Assembly: GCA_937927945.1 (NCBI GenBank)
Contig: CALEYW010000013.1
Location: forward strand, 30,836 to 94,835
Length of the DNA stretch: 64,000 bases
From: an uncultured candidate division WPS-2 bacterium
GTDB taxonomy: Bacteria; Vulcanimicrobiota; Vulcanimicrobiia; Vulcanimicrobiales; Vulcanimicrobiaceae
Direction of reading: 5' to 3'
Part shown: in pieces, positions 23,938 through 32,215 of the stretch
How positions within the stretch are numbered: the stretch's first letter is position 1
Layout: each line of letters begins with the position of its first letter
The notes under the pieces: model-generated
What the model saw: the letters and a program-made list of their open reading frames with translations, nothing else
Told to the model about the DNA's origin: nothing
The model's database searches: none
Translations under genes and position numbers: made by a program

Positions 23938-25074
23938 GTGCCCTTCGACCTCTCTACAACGCTGGCGTCCTACGACGCGAACCGGCTGACGCTGTGTTCG
24001 ATCGGGAGCCATTCCGCGCTCGAGGTGGCATCCGGCGCGCGCGCGCAAGGCCTGCGCAACCTCATCGTCACCGAGCGCGGCCGCAACGCGACGTACGACC
24101 GCTACTACGCGCGGCGCTTCGACGGTCCCCCGCGCGGGTGCGTCGATGCGACGCTCGAGCTCGAACGCTTCGCCGACGTGCTCGACGAGAGCGTGCAGGA
24201 GCGGCTGCGCGCCGAGAACGTCGTGTTCGTCGCCAACCGGTCGTTCGAAGTCTACCTGCACCAGCGATTCTCGTACACCGAGATCGAAGAGCGGATGGCC
24301 GTACCGTTCTTCGGCAACCGGCGGCTGCTGCGAGCGGAGGAGCGCGATGAGGCCGACAACCAATACGCGCTGATGGAGCGCGCCGGCATCCGGTATCCGC
24401 GCCAGCTGGCGTCGCCCGATCAGATCGACACGCTGGTGATGGTGAAGGCGCCGCATGCCAAGGTGTCGTTCGAGCGCGCATTTTTTCTCGCCCGCAGCGA
24501 GGCCGAGTACGCGGCGACGTCTGCCGGGCTCATCGAAGCGGGGATCGTAACCGCCGAGGGGCTGCGCGGCGCGGTGATCGAGGAGTTCGCGCTCGGCCCG
24601 ACCATCAACCTGAACTTCTTCTGGTCGCCCGTGCTGGGCGAGCTCGAATTGATGGGAACCGATACGCGCCGTCAGACGAACCGTGACGGGTTCGCCGGCC
24701 TTCCCTACAAGCAGGCGCGCGATCTGGCCGACGAGCCGGTGCGGATGGAAGAAGCCGGCCACATCGCGGCGACGCTGACCGAGTCGATGCTGGAAAAAGC
24801 GTTCGATCTGGGCGAGCGGTTCGTGCGCGCAGCGAAGGCCGTCGACGGCGTCGGCGTGATCGGACCGTTCGCGCTGCAGTGTGTGATCGTCAGCGGGCCG
24901 CCGAAGGACTTCATCGTGTACGACGTGAGCCTGCGCATCCCAGGCTCGCCCGGCACGCGGTACACGCCGTACACCTCATATCGCTGGGGCCGCGACGTCT
25001 CGGTCGGCGAGCGCATCGCGATGGAGCTCGTCTGGGCACGCGAAGCCGGACGGCTCGCGGAGGTGCTGACATGA
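23938..25074 (+). CDS. Second, diverged PurP-family protein
   Basis: 378 residues from GTG 23938, eight bases after the previous stop. The layout follows PurP: L-C-S-I-G-S-H-S-A-L-E-V, F-V-A-N-R-S-F-E-V-Y, V-P-F-F-G-N-R, the ATP-grasp lysine region M-V-K-A-P-H-A-K, E-E-F-A-L-G-P-T and a late Y-D-V-S-L-R-I-P-G-S-P. The glycine-rich loop (G-A-Q-G-G-K-G) of the first PurP is missing, and M-E-I-S-A-R is replaced by Y-D-V-S-L-R, so substrate or function may differ. Archaea often carry a second PurP-like paralogue of unclear role. It ends in an ATGA overlap with the Uma2 gene. Confidence 0.8.
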   Translation: MPFDLSTTLASYDANRLTLCSIGSHSALEVASGARAQGLRNLIVTERGRNATYDRYYARRFDGPPRGCVDATLELERFADVLDESVQERLRAENVVFVANRSFEVYLHQRFSYTEIEERMAVPFFGNRRLLRAEERDEADNQYALMERAGIRYPRQLASPDQIDTLVMVKAPHAKVSFERAFFLARSEAEYAATSAGLIEAGIVTAEGLRGAVIEEFALGPTINLNFFWSPVLGELELMGTDTRRQTNRDGFAGLPYKQARDLADEPVRMEEAGHIAATLTESMLEKAFDLGERFVRAAKAVDGVGVIGPFALQCVIVSGPPKDFIVYDVSLRIPGSPGTRYTPYTSYRWGRDVSVGERIAMELVWAREAGRLAEVLT

Positions 25075-25604
25075 TCACGTACGAGGGTCTGCGCGAGGTC
25101 ATCCAGCGGACATATCCCGATTGCGACGTGGAAATACAGGACGGCGAGTATGTGATCGTGTCACCGCACGATCTCTTGTCGTCGAGCGTCGTCGTCCGCC
25201 TCGTCGAGCTCCTGAATGGCTGGGTACGGCCGCGAAAGCTCGGGTACGTCTTCGAGTCGAACGGCGGCTTCGAGTTCCCCGACGGCGACAAGCGTGCTCC
25301 GAACGTCAGCTTCGTCTCGCGGGAGCGGCTGCCGTCGGTTCCGCGCTCATTCGCAAGGGCGATCCCGGAGTTGGTGATCGAGGTGCGGTCCAGCACGCAA
25401 TCGGTCCGCTCGGTGCGCAACCAGCTCGCAAGCCTGCTGGCGAAGGGCTGCACCGTCGGCGTGTACGTCGATCCCGGCGAACGCCGCGTCGAGATTCATC
25501 GCCCCGGGAGCGAGCCTGCCGTGCTCGCCGAGGACGCCGTGTTCGAGGTCCCGGAGCTCCTTCCCGGATTCGGCTTCCCGATCGGCGAACTCTGGCCGGA
25601 ATGA
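25071..25604 (+). CDS. Uma2-family (DUF820) putative endonuclease
   Basis: 177 residues with the Uma2 restriction-nuclease-like core: G-G-F-E-F-P-D-G-D-K-R-A-P-N-V-S-F-V, P-E-L-V-I-E-V-R-S-S-T, then K-G-C-T-V-G-V-Y-V-D-P and a closing strand. The Asp/Glu-x-Val pattern provides the PD-(D/E)XK-type residues. The family is abundant in cyanobacteria and Chloroflexota, often scattered, with no proven substrate. Here it is joined by 4-base overlaps to purP2 and guaA, so it is translated as part of the purine operon. Confidence 0.85.
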   Translation: MITYEGLREVIQRTYPDCDVEIQDGEYVIVSPHDLLSSSVVVRLVELLNGWVRPRKLGYVFESNGGFEFPDGDKRAPNVSFVSRERLPSVPRSFARAIPELVIEVRSSTQSVRSVRNQLASLLAKGCTVGVYVDPGERRVEIHRPGSEPAVLAEDAVFEVPELLPGFGFPIGELWPE

Positions 25605-27169
25605 CCAGCTCGGTGAAAGCCCGTCCGGCGACCGTCGTCATCCTGGATTTCGGGGCGCAGTACAGCCAATTGATCGCGCGCCGCGTTCGCGAGGCGAAAG
25701 TCTATTCGGAGCTGCTGCCGTACGACGTCTCGTGGGAGGAGATCGCCAAGCGCGAACCCGCCGCGATCGTGCTGAGCGGCGGCCCGGAGTCGACGCTCGG
25801 CCCGGATGCCTTGGACTGCGACCCGCGCGTCTATTCGTGCGGTTTGCCGCTGCTGGGCATCTGTTACGGGATGCAGCTCATCGCGAAGCATCGCGGCGGG
25901 TCGCTGGTTCCGCTGGAGCACAGCGAGTTCGGGCCGGCGCAGCTTCACCTCGACCGTGAGGATTCGCCGCTCTTTCTGGGCGTCCCGAGCGAATCGCGCG
26001 TGTGGATGTCGCATGGAGACTCCGTCACGGCGGTGCCGCCGGGATTCCGCGCGCTGGCGCACACCGGACGCTGCGCGATTGCGGCGATGGGCGACGACGA
26101 GCACCGCACCTACGGCGTGCAGTTCCACCCGGAAGTCGTCCACACCGAAGCGGGCTCGGCAATCCTCGAGAATTTTCTCCACACGATCGCGGGCATCGCG
26201 CCGACGTGGCGGATGGACTCCTGGGTCGACGACGCGATCGAGAAGGTCCGCGCGCAAGTCGGCGACGCGAACGTCCTCTGCGCGCTCTCCGGCGGCGTCG
26301 ACTCCGCGGTGGCCGCGACGCTGGTGTCGCGCGCGATCGGCAAGCAGCTGACCTGCATCTACGTCGATACCGGGCTGATGCGCAAGAACGAATCGGCCGG
26401 GGTCGTCGCGGCATTCCGCGACGTACTGCACCTCAACGTGATCCACGTCGCCGCGTCCGAACGGTTCCTCGCACGATTGGCCGGCATCGAGGATCCGGAA
26501 GAGAAGCGCATCCGCATCGGCCACGAGTTCATCGCGATCTTCGAAGAAGAATCGAAGAAGATCGACGACGTGCGGTTCCTGGTGCAGGGGACGCTCTATC
26601 CCGACGTGATCGAATCGAAGACGCCGGGTTCGAAAGCCGGGCACAAGATTAAATCGCACCACAACGTCGGCGGGCTACCCGAACGCATGGCGCTCTCGCT
26701 CGTCGAGCCGCTGCGCGCGCTCTTCAAGGACGAAGTGCGCGAAGCGGGACGCGTCCTCGGCTTGCCCAACGCGATCGTCGAACGGCAGCCGTTCCCCGGT
26801 CCGGGGCTGGCGGTGCGGATCATCGGTGCGGTCGATCGCGAACGCTTGGCGATCGTGCGCGAAGCCGATTGGATCGTGACGAGCGAGATCGACGCCGCCG
26901 CGCACGAGCTCCTGCCGCGCCCGTGGCAGTATTTCGCCGTGCTGACGCCGGTCAGAAGTGTCGGCGTGATGGGCGACGGCCGCACCTACGGCTATCTCGT
27001 CGGGGTCCGCGCCATCACCAGCGAAGACGGCATGACCGCCGATTGGGCGCGCCTGCCGCACGAGCTGTTGGCACGCATCTCCACCCGCATCGTCAACGAA
27101 GTCCCCGGGATCAATCGGGTCGCTTACGACATCACGTCGAAGCCCCCCGCAACGGTGGAGTGGGAATAA
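25601..27169 (+). CDS. guaA: GMP synthase (glutamine-hydrolysing)
   Basis: 522 residues. It converts XMP to GMP. The N-terminal glutaminase has Cys in G-I-C-Y-G-M-Q-L and the His/Glu in F-H-P-E-V. The ATP-pyrophosphatase P-loop is S-G-G-V-D-S, and the C-terminal dimerisation domain contains R-Q-P-F-P-G-P-G-L-A-V-R-I-I-G. Normal length. ATG 25601 overlaps the Uma2 stop. Last gene of the purB-guaA run; the next gene converges on it. Confidence 0.97.
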   Translation: MTSSVKARPATVVILDFGAQYSQLIARRVREAKVYSELLPYDVSWEEIAKREPAAIVLSGGPESTLGPDALDCDPRVYSCGLPLLGICYGMQLIAKHRGGSLVPLEHSEFGPAQLHLDREDSPLFLGVPSESRVWMSHGDSVTAVPPGFRALAHTGRCAIAAMGDDEHRTYGVQFHPEVVHTEAGSAILENFLHTIAGIAPTWRMDSWVDDAIEKVRAQVGDANVLCALSGGVDSAVAATLVSRAIGKQLTCIYVDTGLMRKNESAGVVAAFRDVLHLNVIHVAASERFLARLAGIEDPEEKRIRIGHEFIAIFEEESKKIDDVRFLVQGTLYPDVIESKTPGSKAGHKIKSHHNVGGLPERMALSLVEPLRALFKDEVREAGRVLGLPNAIVERQPFPGPGLAVRIIGAVDRERLAIVREADWIVTSEIDAAAHELLPRPWQYFAVLTPVRSVGVMGDGRTYGYLVGVRAITSEDGMTADWARLPHELLARISTRIVNEVPGINRVAYDITSKPPATVEWE

Positions 27170-27186
27170 CGCGCACACGTCGTGCC

Positions 27187-27900
27187 TCAGATGGTCGCAT
27201 CGAAGGTTTCATCGCGTAGCCTGTCCAGGAACCGCGCGAGTTCCGCGGCACGGTCGGCGCCGATCCGCTTCGCGGTGTTCGTGACGAGCTTGGGCGGAAT
27301 GTCGGCGACGAAGCGGCGCAGGGATCTGATCGCCGGCTGGATGTCCGGCTTCGTGTCGCCGGTGAGCGCGAGCATGCGCGCCGCGCCGGTCGCGCCAAGG
27401 AAATCGAGCGAGTCGGCGTCGTGCAGTGCGATCGCTTCCGGGATCGTGCCGACCTTCGAGTAGTACATGTGCTCGCGCATCGCCGCGTGCACGGCCGGAA
27501 ACTTCGCCATCGGGAAGCCGGCATCGCGCAGGATCGGTTCGCTTTTCACCGCCGCGACGTCGCCGTGTTCGGTCTTCGGCTGCTCGTACGGCGGAAACGC
27601 GGCCATGTCGTGCAAGAACGCGGCCGCAAAGAGCACGTCGGGGTCGAGCCCGAACCCGTCGCCTTTAGCGACTTCGACGGCGAGCTGGTAGTCACGTTCG
27701 GAATGCGTCCAGCCCCAGGCGGGATGTCGGAACTTCGCGCGCGCGAGCGCGTACACGGTCGCCTTCCACGGCGCGTCGAGCGGGATCCCCGTCACCGTCG
27801 TGTTCGGCGCGGCAGCGACGAGCGTCTCTGGTGCCGCGCTGGCGAGCGCCGGACGCAGCAAAAGCACCGCCGACAGAAGGACCCACACGTGCCGATTCAT
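27187..27900 (-). CDS. Exported HD-domain protein
   Basis: 237 residues with a signal peptide (M-N-R-H-V-W-V-L-L-S-A-V-L-L-L, cleavage near A-S-A-A). The HD phosphohydrolase core shows H-S-E-R-D-Y-Q-L-A-V-E-V-A, then A-A-A-F-L-H-D-M with the His-Asp pair, a later H-A-A-M-R-E-H, and H-D-A-D-S-L-D-F, so four metal ligands can be made. HD domains hydrolyse nucleotides or phosphate esters and most are cytosolic, so an exported one is uncommon. Converges on guaA and diverges from purD. Confidence 0.78.
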   Translation of the reverse strand: MNRHVWVLLSAVLLLRPALASAAPETLVAAAPNTTVTGIPLDAPWKATVYALARAKFRHPAWGWTHSERDYQLAVEVAKGDGFGLDPDVLFAAAFLHDMAAFPPYEQPKTEHGDVAAVKSEPILRDAGFPMAKFPAVHAAMREHMYYSKVGTIPEAIALHDADSLDFLGATGAARMLALTGDTKPDIQPAIRSLRRFVADIPPKLVTNTAKRIGADRAAELARFLDRLRDETFDATI

Positions 27901-28003
27901 GCCGGGCCGTTTTCGCCGGCGCAACGGTGGGTCATGCTCCCGGTCGCTTGCGGGCAGGGCGGCAGGATTCCGTCGCGGGTCGGCGCACGACCGCCCTCGC
28001 ACT

Positions 28004-29275
28004 ATGAGAATCTTGATCGTTGGGGGCGGCGCCCGCGAGGACGCGCTGTCGTGGAAGCTCGCGACGTCGGCCTCGTGCGAAGCGCTCTTCCACGCACCCG
28101 GCAATGCCGGCACCGCCTCGCGCGGCGAAAACTGGAGTACCGTCAACGCAACGGACGCCCGCACGATCGTCGGGCGCGCGCGCGAAGCGAAGGTCGATCT
28201 GGTCGTGCTCGGGCCGGAGACCGCGATCGCCGCCGGCGTCGGCGACAAGTGCCGGGACGCGGGGCTCGCGGTGTTCGGCCCCAACCGCAACGGCGGCCGG
28301 CTCGAAACGAGCAAAGTCTTCGCGAAGCGCTTCATGGAGCGGCACGGCATTCCGACCGCGCGTTTCAAGGTGGTGCACAATCTCGACCAGGGGAAGCGCG
28401 CGCTCGAGGATTGGCGCGGCGGCGCGGTCGTGAAGGCCGACGGCTTGGCGGCCGGTAAAGGCGTCGTCGTCTGCGACGACGCGGCGGGGGCGCTCGGTGT
28501 GCTGACGCAGTGGTACGGAGATGCCAAGGTGCCGGGGGGCGGAGCGGACGTCGTGATCGAGCAGCGGCTCAGCGGCCGCGAAGTCAGCGTCTTCGCCATC
28601 GCCGACGGGCGCGCGATGGTTCCGGTCGCCGCGGCGTGCGACTACAAGCGGGCCGGCGACGACGACAAAGGCCCGAACACCGGCGGGATGGGCGCCTACT
28701 CGCCGCCCCAGGGCTTTCCCGACGATCTGCTCGACGTCGTACGCGAACGGATCGTGGCGCCGGTCCTGCGCGGATTGCTCGCCGAGGGCGAAGAGTATCG
28801 CGGCGTGCTGTATTGCGGCATCATGCAGACCGAGGCCGGACCCTCGGTGATCGAATTCAACGCGCGTTTCGGCGATCCCGAGACGCAGGTCCTGATGCCG
28901 CGCGTGAACGGCGACTTCGCGCGCTACCTGAAGTCGGCGGCCGACGGCGCGCTCGAAATCGACGCGGCAACCTGGTCGCGCGATGCTTGCGTCGGCGTCG
29001 TGCTCGCGACGTCGCGCTATCCCTACGAGAATACGCCGGTGAGCGGTCTCCCGGCCGAACTCGGCCTCGGCCCCGATGCGGTGGCGTTTTGGGGGACGTC
29101 GAAGCGCGCAGGCGACACCGTGTCGTCGCCCGGCGGCCGCGTCCTCACCGTCGCCGCACGCGGCGAGACGGTCGCCGACGCGCGCGACCACGTCTATCGC
29201 GAGATCGCCGGTCTCAAAGCGCGCTTTCCGGGCGGCACGCCGTTGGCGTACCGCTCCGACATCGGGCGTTTGTAG
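28004..29275 (+). CDS. purD: Phosphoribosylamine-glycine ligase
   Basis: 423 residues. ATP-grasp ligase making GAR from phosphoribosylamine and glycine. The N-terminal G-G-G-A-R-E-D-A-L matches the family's G-x-R-E-H-A, with Asp instead of the usual His. V-V-K-A-D-G-L-A-A-G-K-G-V, N-T-G-G-M-G-A-Y-S-P and E-F-N-A-R-F-G-D-P-E-T-Q are all present. ATG 28004 is chosen as it begins M-R-I-L-I-V directly; longer upstream frame lacks homology. Confidence 0.96.
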   Translation: MRILIVGGGAREDALSWKLATSASCEALFHAPGNAGTASRGENWSTVNATDARTIVGRAREAKVDLVVLGPETAIAAGVGDKCRDAGLAVFGPNRNGGRLETSKVFAKRFMERHGIPTARFKVVHNLDQGKRALEDWRGGAVVKADGLAAGKGVVVCDDAAGALGVLTQWYGDAKVPGGGADVVIEQRLSGREVSVFAIADGRAMVPVAAACDYKRAGDDDKGPNTGGMGAYSPPQGFPDDLLDVVRERIVAPVLRGLLAEGEEYRGVLYCGIMQTEAGPSVIEFNARFGDPETQVLMPRVNGDFARYLKSAADGALEIDAATWSRDACVGVVLATSRYPYENTPVSGLPAELGLGPDAVAFWGTSKRAGDTVSSPGGRVLTVAARGETVADARDHVYREIAGLKARFPGGTPLAYRSDIGRL

Positions 29276-29276
29276 A

Positions 29277-29990
29277 TCAACCTTTGATGCCCATTGCGCG
29301 GCGGCCCAGGGCATTGGGTACGAGGTAAACGCGGCTGCTCGCATAGTCGAGTCCGACGTCGAAGAGCCGGAGAAAATCGACACCGATGATACCGTCGATG
29401 TCGCCGGCGTAGCTGTGCTTTGCCGTCACGAGGTAGCCGACGAAATCGACGAAGTTCAGCGAGCCGATCCGCACGCTGGCGAGCTGGTATGGCCGCGTTT
29501 CGATGTCACCGCCGATGCCGTTGAATGACATATAGCGCGCGTCACCACCGCCGCCCTCGTCCGTGAGCGCTTCGGGGTGCTTGCGCGCGAACGCATCGAA
29601 GATCATGAACGCCCCGCCCCGCCGGTGTCGATCAGGAACCGTTCGCTCAGCGCTCCGTTGATGAGGACATCCAGGTAGGGCGATCCGGCGCCGATCCGCA
29701 CGTCGAGCGGTAAGACGTTTTTTCCAGCCCGCGGCTGATACTGGGGCTCCGAGACCGCGACGACGCGTTTGTGCTCGTAGTCGATGGTGAGGCCGCCGCG
29801 ACCGCCAAGTCATGCATCACGAGGTTGCCGATCTTCATCTCCGGCTGTCGAGCATGAAGTCCAGACCGCGGCCGTTGATCGTGACGCGCACGAACACGTG
29901 GTCCACGTCATTCGCCGTCGCTTTGCGAGCGACCGGACGATCGCCTGTACCGCCGGGTTCTACAACAGGGCCAACTGTGCTCCGCGATGG
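29277..29990 (-). pseudogene. Retropepsin-like aspartyl protease, multiply frameshifted
   Basis: Reading leftward, pieces of one gene occur in different frames. These are V-R-V-T-I-N-G-R-G-L-D-F-M-L-D-S; then K-I-G-N-L-V-M-H-D-L-A-V; then Y-L-D-V-L-I-N-G-A-L with F-L-I-D-T-G-G; and finally F-M-I-F-D-A-F-A-R-K-H to the stop, including G-I-I-G-V-D-F-L. The D-T-G and I-I-G-x-D-F-L motifs mark the bacterial gag-type aspartyl protease family, normally exported with two such domains. At least three frameshifts and a probable deletion after M-L-D-S break it. It overlaps the end of the radical SAM gene. Confidence 0.7.
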
Positions 29991-30877
29991 TCGGGCGGCA
30001 GCGACCGGCGCCTCGGGAACGCCGTTCCGCGGCACGCGGCATGGACGCGCTCGGCGACCGCGCGGACGTAGGCCGGCTCGGCGTAGCGTCCGCGCGCGAA
30101 GAGCCGCGTGTAGCGTTCGACCAGCTCCGGTCGCGTCGTGCTCAGGAAAGCGAAGTACGCATCGCGCGTGACCGTACCGAGGTTGAGCGCGCCGTGCCAC
30201 ACGTGCGACGCTCCCGCTTCGGCCGCGGCCTGCACGACGGCGGCGAGCGCGTCGGGGAAGTCGGTGATCTCCGGCAGCACCGGGGCGACCGCCACGCCGA
30301 CGCGGATCCCGGCATCCGCGAGCGCGCGCACGGCGCGGAGTCGCTGCCGCGGTGGGGCGACCGTCGGTTCGATCTCGCGCGCCAGGGCTTCGTCGAGCGT
30401 GGCGATGCTGATCGCGACGCCGACGTCGGCGCGGCGCGCGCAGGCGACGAGCAGATCGAGATCGCGAACGATCAGGCCCGAGCGCGTCGTGATGTGGAAC
30501 GAAGCGCGCGCGTCACGCAGCGCGCCGAGGATCCCGCGCATCAGCCGGTAGCGGCCCTCGAGCGCCTGATACGGGTCGGTCGCGGTCCCGATCGCGATCT
30601 CCCCCGGACGCCACGACGGCCGCGCGAGCTCCGCACGCAGCACCGTCGCGATGTTGACCTTGACCGTCAGCTGGGAACCCCAGTCGCGGACGCCGTCTAG
30701 CTCGCGGTACGCGTGCGTCCCGCGGGCGTAGCAGAAGACGCACTGATGCTGGCAGCCCGTGTACGGGTTGAGCGACCAGGCGAAGCCCATCCCGCGCACC
30801 CGGTTGAGGGCGCTTTTCGCCGCGACTTCGACCGCGCGAACCTCGCTCGGACGCCGTGCAACGGGGAGTCCGTTCAT
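29960..30877 (-). CDS. Rv2578c-like radical SAM protein
   Basis: 305 residues. The [4Fe-4S]/SAM motif is C-Q-H-Q-C-V-F-C-Y-A-R-G near residue 43, and I-G-T-A-T-D-P-Y-Q and T-T-R-S-G-L-I-V-R-D continue the barrel. The pattern is that of the SplB-related Rv2578c family. In Mycobacterium this family is linked to the SOS response (from memory). ATG 30877 directly abuts a LexA-type box, so the message may be leaderless. A DNA-repair or nucleotide-modification role is inferred from context. Confidence 0.85.
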   Translation of the reverse strand: MNGLPVARRPSEVRAVEVAAKSALNRVRGMGFAWSLNPYTGCQHQCVFCYARGTHAYRELDGVRDWGSQLTVKVNIATVLRAELARPSWRPGEIAIGTATDPYQALEGRYRLMRGILGALRDARASFHITTRSGLIVRDLDLLVACARRADVGVAISIATLDEALAREIEPTVAPPRQRLRAVRALADAGIRVGVAVAPVLPEITDFPDALAAVVQAAAEAGASHVWHGALNLGTVTRDAYFAFLSTTRPELVERYTRLFARGRYAEPAYVRAVAERVHAACRGTAFPRRRSLPPDHRGAQLALL

Positions 30878-30891
30878 CGAACGTATGTTCG
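30878..30891 (-). promoter_or_regulatory. LexA/SOS box
   Basis: CGAACGTATGTTCG is a perfect 5-base inverted repeat with a 4-base centre. Read on the minus strand (CGAACATACGTTCG) it satisfies the Gram-positive/actinobacterial LexA consensus CGAAC-RNRY-GTTCG. It touches the ATG of the radical SAM gene, so LexA binding would block both promoter and translation start. Confidence 0.7.
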
Positions 30892-30936
30892 ATTAAGCGG
30901 GAGGGTTCCCTCTTGGAATTCCCGGACCGAGGTGCG

Positions 30937-32175
30937 TCAATCGACGGTGCGAACGAACGTGTCCCACCACCAGATGCCCCAGATGCCGACCAGGCACGAC
31001 CAGGTGATGAGCGCGATCGCCCAGGCCGGAATCCGCTTGAGGTCGCGGATCGCGAGCGCCATGAGGACGAACAGGAACGGCTCGAAGTCGAGCGCGTGGC
31101 GCATCCCGAACTGCACCCAGCCGTTGAGGTAGTAGAAGAACGACGGCGCCGCGACCAAGGCCGCCGTGATCCACAGCATCGTCGTGATGCGATTGCGCGG
31201 GGCCCAGAAGGCGAGAATGAGCGCCGGGCTCGTGAAGGTCAGCGCGATGCCGTGAAAATCGCATTTGAAGATCGGCCAGATCGCCTGCTGCCGCCATTCG
31301 GCCAGCACCGGCGCTTGAAAGAAATACGACCAGAACTCGTACGGGAAGTACGAGAGCCGAAACGGTCCGCCGCCCGGCTGGCTGCCCCACGGATCGGTGA
31401 AGTAGAAGAGCGTGTAGCCCACGTCGTTGATCGTGCCGTACTGGATGAGGTTGCGGGTGATCCACAACGCGATTCCCGCGACGACGACGGTGCCGAACTC
31501 GATCAGATCGCGGCGAGCGCGCGGCCAATCCTGCGAGGCGAGCATGACGCCGTAGAACGGCAGCGCGGCCGCCATCGGAAAGCGCGACCCGATCGCCAGA
31601 GCCGCCCAGATCGCCACCATGTATCCGCGCTTCTGCCCGAACACCTCGGAGAGCGCGAGCATCGTAAAGGCTACGGCTGCCGTGTGCGAGATGAACCAGA
31701 CGTCGCCGAGCATCGAGCACCACCACAGGTCGGTGCCGGCGAAGAGGAACAGCATGAGCGGAAACGCGCGCCGGTCCGAGAGGCCGAGATTGCGCAGCAG
31801 CCGGTACGCGGCAGCGAGCGCGACCAAACAGAGGACGAGGGCTTCCGTCGTTTGGTTCGCGGTTCCGAACAGCAGGACGAAGGGCACCAGCAGCACGGCC
31901 GGGACCGGACCTTCGATGATCCAGTTGCGGCCGTTGTAGCTCAGCGAGTCGATCAGCGTATCGTGACGGTCGACCCACAGATGACCGTGCGCCATCGCCT
32001 GCGCCAGGACTACGTCGTTGCTATACGGCGTGGTTCGCCCGTGCGACGAGACGAGGAGCGCGACGACCACGATGACGGAATAGGCCGCCATCCACGGCGA
32101 GAACCGAAAGCGCGCGAACGCGCTCGCAAGACGAGCTCGAATGCGGGGAATTGCAGGAGCCTGCGCGGTCGTCAT
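30937..32175 (-). CDS. Multi-pass membrane protein, possible GT-C glycosyltransferase
   Basis: 412 residues with around ten hydrophobic helices. After a short Arg-rich N-terminus come a first helix (S-V-I-V-V-V-A-L-L-V-S-S) and a large loop with V-D-R-H-D-T-L-I-D-S-L-S-Y-N-G and E-G-P-V-P. An acidic loop after the first membrane segment and the spread of helices resemble C-type, lipid-linked-sugar transferases, but no conserved motif secures this. ATG 32173-32175 chosen. The next gene on this strand is a membrane acyltransferase, which suits a cell-surface glycan or lipid role. Confidence 0.55.
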   Translation of the reverse strand: MTTAQAPAIPRIRARLASAFARFRFSPWMAAYSVIVVVALLVSSHGRTTPYSNDVVLAQAMAHGHLWVDRHDTLIDSLSYNGRNWIIEGPVPAVLLVPFVLLFGTANQTTEALVLCLVALAAAYRLLRNLGLSDRRAFPLMLFLFAGTDLWWCSMLGDVWFISHTAAVAFTMLALSEVFGQKRGYMVAIWAALAIGSRFPMAAALPFYGVMLASQDWPRARRDLIEFGTVVVAGIALWITRNLIQYGTINDVGYTLFYFTDPWGSQPGGGPFRLSYFPYEFWSYFFQAPVLAEWRQQAIWPIFKCDFHGIALTFTSPALILAFWAPRNRITTMLWITAALVAAPSFFYYLNGWVQFGMRHALDFEPFLFVLMALAIRDLKRIPAWAIALITWSCLVGIWGIWWWDTFVRTVD

Positions 32176-32215
32176 GCCGGCCCGACGCATTCTTGCGCCC
32201 GCGGGGACGACCCTC

